From the NCBI GenBank assembly GCA_902727905.1, contig CACVAR010000130.1:1-6924 (forward strand): a stretch of DNA of 6,924 bases, read 5' to 3'. Shown in pieces: positions 1 through 4,768 of the stretch (the first letter of the stretch is position 1; every line of letters starts with the position of its first letter). Origin of the DNA: an uncultured Sulfurovum sp. Its GTDB lineage: Bacteria > Campylobacterota > Campylobacteria > Campylobacterales > Sulfurovaceae. The notes below the pieces were generated by a model that saw only the letters and a program-made list of their open reading frames with translations, ran no database searches and was not told the origin of the DNA. The translations under genes and the position numbers were made by a program.

Positions 1-65
1 TCCTCCTCACTACTAATAGAATAAAAACTTCTACTTTCTATCCAATCATGTCCAAATATTTGCAT
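1..65 (-). CDS. Unrecognised protein, N-terminal fragment
   Basis: An open frame starts at an ATG (65-63) four bases after the stop of the PP0621-like gene and runs out of the window after 21 codons, beginning MQIFGHDWIESRSFYSIS. The short gap, same strand and an A/G-rich stretch just upstream (AAGTAAAG) make it the likely fourth gene of the ribA operon. The fragment has no signal peptide or membrane segment and is polar and aromatic. I do not recognise the family from so few residues, so no function is assigned. The start is reasonable, but only the protein sequence beyond the window edge could confirm it. Confidence 0.55.
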   Translation of the reverse strand, partial: MQIFGHDWIESRSFYSISSEE

Positions 66-69
66 TTCT

Positions 70-309
70 TTACTTTATCTTATTTAAACATTCACTAGAA
101 CAATAAGCTTTCTTTTGATAAATAAGCGCATCTTCTTCTGTCATGTACGTTCCACAGGCAGCACACTCTGAAGTAGCTTCAATTTTTCCAAACTCATGCT
201 CTTCTTCTTTAAGCTCTTTATTTGGTCTATCTAAAAAAGGAATCTTACCTCCAAATATACGATACAAAAGTACCAATACAATTACTACAAATATAACTTT
301 TAACCACAT
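70..309 (-). CDS. PP0621-like small membrane-anchored zinc-motif protein
   Basis: This 79-residue protein has one N-terminal membrane segment (about residues 2-19), a charged linker (about 27-45), and a small C-terminal domain with four cysteines: C49-x2-C52 and C70-x3-C74. The second pair sits in a YCSSEC context, as in TRASH/YHS-like treble-clef folds, so the four cysteines probably bind one zinc or another metal. The size, layout and cysteine pattern match the PP0621 family, small conserved proteobacterial proteins whose function is, to my knowledge, unknown. With so little sequence before the helix, orientation is uncertain; the cysteine domain would be cytoplasmic if the N-terminus is outside. 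The ATG is backed by AAAGGA five bases upstream, inside the 9-base gap after rsmG, so it is co-transcribed with rsmG. The family call is fairly firm; metal binding is inferred. Confidence 0.78.
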   Translation of the reverse strand: MWLKVIFVVIVLVLLYRIFGGKIPFLDRPNKELKEEEHEFGKIEATSECAACGTYMTEEDALIYQKKAYCSSECLNKIK

Positions 310-318
310 ATCATTCCT

Positions 319-858
319 TTATTTTTTGCCTTTAATATATAAATAGTTTCGCTGATCTTTTTCGATTATATCATAATCTAATGTCTCATTAACCGACTCT
401 AACTCGTTAAATACTTGTTCACCTTTATAGAAAAGAAACTGTGTATTTTTATCTTGTAAATGTGCTGTTAAATCTAAAAGCATCTTCGTATCTGTTACAG
501 CACGCGAAGAGATAAGCCCAAAAGCTTTAGCGCTATACTCCTCTACCCTTTTTTTAACAACTTCAACATTTGAAAGCTCAAGCTCCATAGCCACATACTT
601 TAAAAATGAAGCGCGTTTTTTTCGTGGTTCACAAAGTACTGTTCTTACATCTGGGTATGCCATGGCCAACAACAGCCCTGGAAAACCAGCACCTGTACCT
701 ACATCTAAAATAGAGCCTGGTTTTTCTATGAATGTTGTAGGGAACATAGAGTCTTCTATATTTTTTTCTACCTCAAGGGCTGTCTTTGCTCCTGTTAGAT
801 TATGAATTTTATTCCATTCTAAAAGTAATTCTATAAATCTTGCTTCTTTCTCACTCAT
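319..858 (-). CDS. rsmG: 16S rRNA (guanine-527-N7)-methyltransferase RsmG
   Basis: RsmG (formerly GidB) uses S-adenosylmethionine to methylate N7 of G527 in 16S rRNA; loss of the enzyme is known to give low-level streptomycin resistance. The 179-residue protein has the family's N-terminal WNKIHNLTG motif (15-23), the SAM-binding motif I ILDVGTGAGFPG (50-61), the following acidic strand end and basic helix CEPRKKRASFL (76-86), and the SSRAV motif (117-121) typical of RsmG. It is shorter than the roughly 207-residue E. coli enzyme, mainly at the ends, but no core motif is missing; short versions appear normal in Campylobacterota. The start lies 2 bases after the ribA stop, so translation is probably coupled, and the next gene follows 9 bases after its stop. 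It is cytoplasmic and acts on the ribosome. Assignment is secure. Confidence 0.96.
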   Translation of the reverse strand: MSEKEARFIELLLEWNKIHNLTGAKTALEVEKNIEDSMFPTTFIEKPGSILDVGTGAGFPGLLLAMAYPDVRTVLCEPRKKRASFLKYVAMELELSNVEVVKKRVEEYSAKAFGLISSRAVTDTKMLLDLTAHLQDKNTQFLFYKGEQVFNELESVNETLDYDIIEKDQRNYLYIKGKK

Positions 859-860
859 CT

Positions 861-1427
861 CTATAATAAATGTCCCATCTGATTCTTCTTAACTTCTAAA
901 TAGCCTTTATTATGAGGATTAGCATCAATTTGGATGGGAATTCTTTTTGTAATTTTAACATTCTTAAGAGATTCAATCTTTGAAGGATTATTTGTCAAAA
1001 GCTGTATCTTCTTTATGTTAAAGTAATCTAAAATATATTCAACTATCTCATAAGTTCTCTCATCAGCCTTAAATCCTAATTGATGATTCGCTTCAATAGT
1101 ATCTAGCCCTTCATCTTGTAAAGCATAAGCATTAACTTTACCAAGAAGCCCAATATTTCTACCCTCTTGACGATGATAAATAATCATACCACCCTCTTTA
1201 GATATAAGTTGTTGGGAAAAAGCTAATTGCTCACCACAGTCACACTTTCTTGAGCCCAATGCATCTCCTGTTAAACACTCAGAGTGTACACGGATAATAG
1301 GATTATCGCTTAAATCATCTGTAAAAATAGCCAAATGCTCTTTACCGAACTCTTTAAAGGTCTGAATATTAAAGGTACCATATTTAGTTGGTAGTTTTGC
1401 CACTTGGGAAATATCAATTTGTCTCAT
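861..1427 (-). CDS. ribA: GTP cyclohydrolase II RibA
   Basis: RibA opens the GTP ring and releases formate and pyrophosphate to give 2,5-diamino-6-ribosylamino-4-pyrimidinone 5'-phosphate, the first committed step of riboflavin synthesis. Numbered from the ATG at 1427 (188 residues), the zinc ligands are C51, C62 and C64 in HSECLTGDALGSRKCDCGEQ. The substrate region is RQEGRNIGLLGKVNAYALQD, holding the conserved Tyr (Y101), followed by ADER with the conserved Arg (R124). The C-terminus has LLTNNPSKIESL. It is the stand-alone form with no DHBP synthase domain, unlike RibBA fusions. A TTG two codons upstream (1433) would add two residues, but it lies one base from a perfect TGnTATAAT and is unlikely to be transcribed. 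The ATG puts the AKLPT motif close to its place in E. coli RibA. ribA heads the rsmG operon. Function is secure; the start is inferred. Confidence 0.95.
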   Translation of the reverse strand: MRQIDISQVAKLPTKYGTFNIQTFKEFGKEHLAIFTDDLSDNPIIRVHSECLTGDALGSRKCDCGEQLAFSQQLISKEGGMIIYHRQEGRNIGLLGKVNAYALQDEGLDTIEANHQLGFKADERTYEIVEYILDYFNIKKIQLLTNNPSKIESLKNVKITKRIPIQIDANPHNKGYLEVKKNQMGHLL

Positions 1428-1434
1428 GGACAAA

Positions 1435-1464
1435 ATTATATCAGTTTATGATAAAATTCATCAA
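1435..1464 (-). promoter_or_regulatory. Promoter of the ribA-rsmG operon, apparently leaderless
   Basis: Read on the minus strand, the sequence has TTGATG (1464-1459), an 18-base spacer, and a perfect extended -10, TG-A-TATAAT (1443-1435). Only seven bases (TTTTGTC, then C) separate the -10 from the ribA ATG at 1427, so transcription should begin at or within a base of that ATG. There is no room for a ribosome binding site. The match to the TGnTATAAT consensus is complete; the start point is inferred from normal -10 to +1 spacing. Confidence 0.7.
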
Positions 1465-1477
1465 ACTAATTTAAGGG
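1449..1477 (+). promoter_or_regulatory. hemB promoter (extended -10) and ribosome binding site
   Basis: An extended -10, TG-A-TAAAAT, lies at 1449-1457, predicting transcription from about 1464 and a leader of about 20 bases. The ribosome binding site AAGGG (1473-1477) is 6 bases before the hemB ATG. A -35-like TGGACA (1427-1432) is present at a long 19-base spacing and may not matter, since sigma-70 promoters of Campylobacter and Helicobacter are known to lack a strong -35. The element is back to back with the ribA promoter, with only five bases between the two extended -10 motifs. Confidence 0.68.
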
Positions 1478-1483
1478 AAAAAA

Positions 1484-2455
1484 ATGTTTACACGATTTAG
1501 ACGAAAAAGACTCAACCCCGTGTTAAGAGATTTACTTCAAGAGACACATTTATCTGTCAACGATTTTATTTATCCTCTATTTATAAAAAGTGGTAAAGGC
1601 ATTAAAAAAGAGGTCGATTCAATGCCAGGTGTTTACCAAATGAGTATTGATGAAATCTTAAAAGAGTGTGACGTATTAAAGTCACTTGGTATTTACTCTA
1701 TAATTTTATTTGGAATCCCTGAGACAAAAGACTCTGTAGGATCTGATGCACTATGTGAACATGGTATCATTGCCTCTTCTATTCGTGAAATTAAAAAAAC
1801 GCATCCAGATATGTTTGTGGTGACTGACCTCTGTTTTTGTGAATATACTGACCATGGTCACTGTGGTGTGCTTGACCCTGTATTAGAAACAGTTGACAAT
1901 GACATTACTTTAGATAACTTAGCCAAACAAGCCATCGTACATGCAAAAGCTGGAGCAGATATGATAGCACCCTCAGGAATGATGGATGGAATGATTACTT
2001 CCATTAGAGAAGGTCTTGACAGCACAGGTTTTTCTCATCTTCCTATTATGTCTTACTCTACTAAGTTCTCTTCTGCTTACTATGGCCCGTTTAGAGATGT
2101 GGCTGAAAGTTCTCCAAGCTTTGGAGACAGACGTTCTTACCAAATGAATCCAGCCAATAGAAAAGAAGCTATTTTAGAGAGTCTTGCTGATGAAGCTGAA
2201 GGCGCTGATATTTTAATGGTAAAACCAGCATTAGCTTACTTGGATATTGTAAGAGATATTAAAGAAAACTCTTCTTTACCTTTAGCTATTTACAATGTTA
2301 GTGGAGAATATTCTATGTTAAAAATGGCTGCTAAAGCTGGTGTAATTGATTATGAAAAAGTGATGATGGAAACCATGATAGGCTTTAAACGTGCAGGGGC
2401 TGATATAATTATTTCATACCATGCAAAAGAAGTAGCAGCACTACTAACTAAATAA
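1484..2455 (+). CDS. hemB: Porphobilinogen synthase (delta-aminolevulinic acid dehydratase) HemB, zinc type
   Basis: HemB joins two 5-aminolevulinate molecules into porphobilinogen, an early step of haem, sirohaem and cobalamin synthesis in the cytoplasm. The 323-residue length matches the E. coli enzyme (324). The two active-site lysines are visible: K194 in MSYSTKFSSAYYGPFR and K247 (the Schiff-base lysine) in ILMVKPALAYLD. The metal loop DLCFCEYTDHGHCG supplies C117, C119 and C127, the three-cysteine site of the zinc-dependent class rather than the Asp-rich site of magnesium-dependent HemB. The N-terminal arm begins FTRFRRKRLNPVLRDL, as in family members, which supports the ATG. The gene is divergent from ribA and seems to be its own transcription unit, ended by the inverted repeat that follows. 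Assignment is secure. Confidence 0.98.
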   Translation: MFTRFRRKRLNPVLRDLLQETHLSVNDFIYPLFIKSGKGIKKEVDSMPGVYQMSIDEILKECDVLKSLGIYSIILFGIPETKDSVGSDALCEHGIIASSIREIKKTHPDMFVVTDLCFCEYTDHGHCGVLDPVLETVDNDITLDNLAKQAIVHAKAGADMIAPSGMMDGMITSIREGLDSTGFSHLPIMSYSTKFSSAYYGPFRDVAESSPSFGDRRSYQMNPANRKEAILESLADEAEGADILMVKPALAYLDIVRDIKENSSLPLAIYNVSGEYSMLKMAAKAGVIDYEKVMMETMIGFKRAGADIIISYHAKEVAALLTK

Positions 2456-2460
2456 ATTTA

Positions 2461-2489
2461 AAAGAGAGAAATTATTTCTTTCTCTCTTT
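2461..2489. terminator. Inverted repeat between convergent genes, probable two-way terminator
   Basis: AAAGAGAGAAA (2461-2471) and TTTCTCTCTTT (2479-2489) form a perfect 11-base-pair stem with a 7-base loop. It begins five bases after the hemB stop. The stop codon of the convergent minus-strand gene (2474-2472) lies in the loop, and the last codons of that gene form the right arm. On the minus strand the stem is followed by a T/A-rich run (TAAATTTATTTAG). On the plus strand the following bases are not a T tract, so termination of hemB is less certain than termination of the opposite gene. Confidence 0.55.
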
Positions 2490-3053
2490 ATCAATCTCTT
2501 TAGACAAGTCTGCTAACTCTTCTAAATATTTTGCTTCAGGCACTACTGTGGGTACTTCTAAATTTTCTACTTCTACCTTTGGCTCTATATCTTCAGTTTC
2601 TTTTTTAAGAACTGTTTTTTCCTCAACACTCTTTTGAGTTTGATTTTTCTCTATAGACTCACTCTTAGCAATATCTATCTTTACATCATTTGCTATTTGA
2701 TCAATGTCTTTTTCTTCATTCAAAGGGGCTTTAGACTCATTTATCTCTGTTTGCTCTACAAGAGGCTTTACAAGCTCTTCCTTCTCCTCTTCTAGTTCAA
2801 CCACTAAATCATCATCAGAAATTTGTACTGAAATTGGAGGCAGTATAGTATTTTCATTTTTTTTACTATTGATAAAATAGTTATAACCATAAATAGAAAT
2901 AGCTATTATCATGCCTAAAAGTATCAATATGGTTAGTAATTTTAAAAGTGTGCTAAAAAATGAACTTTGCTTCTTAGTTGCTGTCGTACCTAATATTTCA
3001 GATTTATAAGACTCACAAAAATCAGTCTCATTACCTTTTTTATTATTGAACAA
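2472..3053 (-). CDS. Unknown single-pass membrane protein with Glu/Lys-rich tail
   Basis: I do not recognise a family. The 193-residue protein has a polar N-terminus (1-31), one strong membrane helix (about 33-61), a short motif ILPPISVQISDDDL (70-83), and then a low-complexity tail of more than 100 residues dominated by Glu, Lys, Ile and Val, ending in a charged helix (about 174-193). No enzyme motif, cysteine pair or lipobox is present. The layout suggests an anchor plus an extended or coiled stalk, probably on the periplasmic side, but this is inference. The start is a TTG (3053): AAGGA lies a few bases upstream, and there is no other Met until residue 48, inside the helix. It is transcribed away from the SPFH cassette and converges on hemB. 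Fast-evolving tails of this sort make homologue searches hard. Confidence 0.75.
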   Translation of the reverse strand: MFNNKKGNETDFCESYKSEILGTTATKKQSSFFSTLLKLLTILILLGMIIAISIYGYNYFINSKKNENTILPPISVQISDDDLVVELEEEKEELVKPLVEQTEINESKAPLNEEKDIDQIANDVKIDIAKSESIEKNQTQKSVEEKTVLKKETEDIEPKVEVENLEVPTVVPEAKYLEELADLSKEIDKERKK

Positions 3054-3089
3054 TTCGTTCCTTTTAATCTAAAAATTTTTAAATATAAT

Positions 3090-3095
3090 ATTATA
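3090..3095 (-). promoter_or_regulatory. Possible -10 for the unknown membrane protein gene
   Basis: On the minus strand a TATAAT (3095-3090) is placed to give a start near 3083 and a leader of about 30 bases before the TTG start. There is no TG extension and no good -35, and the region is so A/T-rich that such hexamers arise by chance. The ribosome binding site AAAGGA at about 3065-3059 is the firmer signal. Confidence 0.33.
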
Positions 3096-3182
3096 TTAGA
3101 CAATTATTTTAACATAAAATTTGCTAAATACTCTTTTAAAATATATTTTTTGATTTTTGACAAAGATTTATTGTCATTATGT

Positions 3183-3204
3183 TGTTATAATTATAATCAT
3201 AATA
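3183..3204 (+). promoter_or_regulatory. Promoter of the SPFH cassette, with a TATAAT array resembling a Fur box
   Basis: An exact extended -10, TG-T-TATAAT, lies at 3183-3191, implying a transcript start near 3198 and a leader of about 84 bases. The -10 runs straight into further copies: TATAAT (3192-3197) and CATAAT (3198-3203). The 19 bases 3186-3204 match the classical Fur box GATAATGATAATCATTATC at 15 of 19 positions, and binding there would cover the -10. In such A/T-rich DNA this may be chance. The SPFH gene has a clear ribosome binding site, AAGGAG (3267-3272), nine bases before its ATG. Confidence 0.5.
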
Positions 3205-3281
3205 TAATATTTGCTATTAAATTCTATGAATAAATTCTGTTAAAAAACTTAATCCATGCACTCAAAAAGGAGACTTTCTAT

Positions 3282-4292
3282 ATGGAATTCTTATATCTAC
3301 TACTTATTATTTTTATTTTACTAAGTATCCCCGTCTTTCTTTATTTTTTAGATATTGAACATCCATTACGTATTAGAGTATTTAAAGGTCTAAACTCTTT
3401 TACAAATGGTATACGCTCAAAATATGCTAAAATAGGCTCCTCACTTAAAGCTATTATTGTTACTTTAGGGTTAGGAAAGCTCTTTGCACTGGTTGTTGTT
3501 CCCTCTGAAAAGGCATGGATTGTTGATAGATATGGTACCGATAGACTTTTAGAAGAAGGAATTCAGAATTTCAACCCGTTAGTAGATAAATTAGATGCTG
3601 AAGTTGATCTAAAAGAGTTTAGAGTAGACCCTGATGCACAAAACATTATGACCAAAGACAACATTAATCTTAACGTTGATATGATTGCCACAGCCATTGT
3701 TATTGATCCCATGAAAGCTATTAAAAATGTTAATGACTTTAAAGAAGAACTTACAGCACTTGTTGTGACGAGTACATTCTCTAAACTTTCTCAATTTAAA
3801 TTTACAGAAATTCAAGAACAAGCAGAAAGCCTTCCTACAGAGATTAAAGCACTCATGGAAAAAGATTGTAAAGATCGTTGGGGTATTGAGATTAAACAAG
3901 TTAAATTTGAAGGAATTAATCCTCCTCAAGACATTGTGGATGCAATGAGTCAAGAGATTATTGCTGAACGAACCAGTAATGCTGCGATTAAAGAAGCACA
4001 AGGTCAACACCAAGCACAAGAACTTCGAGCAGATTCGGAAAGAATACTTATTGAAAAACGTGCTGAAGCACTCTATAAAGTAATTTCAGATTTAAAAACA
4101 ATATTAACAGATACTTCAGATGAACAGCTAATGCAATTTTTAACATCAAATGCATATATTGAATCTATGAAAACATTATCTGACTCTGACAACTCTAAAT
4201 TTGTTATTTATCCATCAGATGTTCAGCAACCAATGGATAAAGTCATGAACGCAGAATATCTTTCACAAAAAATGCAAAAAAATAATAAATAA
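3282..4292 (+). CDS. SPFH/band-7 domain membrane protein (stomatin/QmcA-like)
   Basis: SPFH proteins assemble into large rings or cages in membranes, organise lipid microdomains and often control membrane proteases or transporters. This 336-residue protein has an N-terminal helix (about 2-23), a basic loop (28-56: HPLRIRVFKG and more), a second hydrophobic stretch (57-73), and then an SPFH domain (about 73-215). The domain begins VVVPSEKAWIVDRYGTDRLLEEGIQNFNP, continues with NINLNVDMIATAIVIDP, and ends near IEIKQVKFEGINPPQDIVDAM. A charged, Ala/Glu-rich helical region (about 216-270) follows, the usual oligomerisation segment, then a short tail with SKFVIYPSD (305-313) as in stomatin/QmcA proteins. 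AAGGAG upstream supports the ATG. It is the first gene of a three-gene unit; the next gene begins 8 bases after its stop. The usual NfeD partner is absent. The family is secure; the subfamily and target are unknown. Confidence 0.9.
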   Translation: MEFLYLLLIIFILLSIPVFLYFLDIEHPLRIRVFKGLNSFTNGIRSKYAKIGSSLKAIIVTLGLGKLFALVVVPSEKAWIVDRYGTDRLLEEGIQNFNPLVDKLDAEVDLKEFRVDPDAQNIMTKDNINLNVDMIATAIVIDPMKAIKNVNDFKEELTALVVTSTFSKLSQFKFTEIQEQAESLPTEIKALMEKDCKDRWGIEIKQVKFEGINPPQDIVDAMSQEIIAERTSNAAIKEAQGQHQAQELRADSERILIEKRAEALYKVISDLKTILTDTSDEQLMQFLTSNAYIESMKTLSDSDNSKFVIYPSDVQQPMDKVMNAEYLSQKMQKNNK

Positions 4293-4300
4293 GGAAAAAA

Positions 4301-4768
4301 ATGTTTTTTATTACAGGAATGTCAACATTTACGTGGGTTTTAATCATTTATATAGGTTTAAATTTAGGTGATGATATCATGCTTCCTTTATTCAAAAGTT
4401 TTTTTGATAAAGGACATAATGTAACGAATATACTCCACTTTCCAGTTCTAATTCATACATTTCCAGCTGGTCACAAATTTACCGTCTACATTAAAGAACT
4501 TTTTTTAATTGTTGGATCACTCGCACTTTTTATTGAAATAGCCAAAGCAGCAACAGCAAATAAGTTTGGGGCTAGTGAAACACTTTTAAGTTTTATTGTT
4601 TCTATGATATTTATTGTTATGTTCTTTATGGTCTCATGGGCACAAAACGCAACATTTCTTATCTTGGCAATGATGTCACTTATTGATGCTACTGGAGGCT
4701 TTATCATTGAACTTAATGCAGCACGACGTGATGTCAATATTGTAGGTGGTGGAGGTATCCTAGGTTAA
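4301..4768 (+). CDS. Multi-pass membrane protein of unknown family, SPFH partner candidate
   Basis: I do not recognise this family. The 155-residue protein is very hydrophobic, with about four membrane segments: 5-22, 64-84, 93-113 and 115-137. A hydrophilic loop (31-62), rich in His, Phe and Asn, separates the first two. The end, IDATGGFIIELNAARRDV then IVGGGGILG (from residue 128), looks motif-like: an acidic residue and glycines in the last helix, a basic cap AARRD, and a glycine-rich tail. It lacks the OB-fold C-terminal domain of NfeD, the usual SPFH partner, and has no enzyme motif. The ATG at 4301 is supported by AAGGA (4291-4295), which overlaps the SPFH stop codon. Its stop overlaps the next start in TAATG, so translation of all three genes is probably linked. 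A structural role beside the SPFH protein is inferred from position only. Confidence 0.8.
   Translation: MFFITGMSTFTWVLIIYIGLNLGDDIMLPLFKSFFDKGHNVTNILHFPVLIHTFPAGHKFTVYIKELFLIVGSLALFIEIAKAATANKFGASETLLSFIVSMIFIVMFFMVSWAQNATFLILAMMSLIDATGGFIIELNAARRDVNIVGGGGILG

Noticed and set aside
1431..1433. TTG start for ribA.
   Set aside because: It sits one base from the -10 element, lacks a ribosome site and adds only two residues; ATG 1427 fits better.
3157..3191. TTGACA (3157-3162) as the -35 of the SPFH promoter.
   Set aside because: The spacer to the TATAAT at 3186 is 23 bases, too long for normal sigma-70 recognition; the extended -10 is enough alone.
3226..3243. Short upstream frame (ATG AAT AAA TTC TGT TAA) in the SPFH leader.
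   Set aside because: It has no ribosome binding site and only five codons in A/T-rich DNA; chance is the simplest explanation.
3256..3324. Out-of-frame ATG frame of 22 codons that overlaps the SPFH start.
   Set aside because: No ribosome binding site precedes it, and its codons just read the SPFH ribosome site and signal region in another frame.
3609..4019. Long minus-strand open frame of 136 codons, Asn/Phe/Cys-rich.
   Set aside because: It lies entirely opposite the SPFH coding sequence; its composition is the reverse reading of Lys/Glu/Ala codons, and it has no credible start signal.
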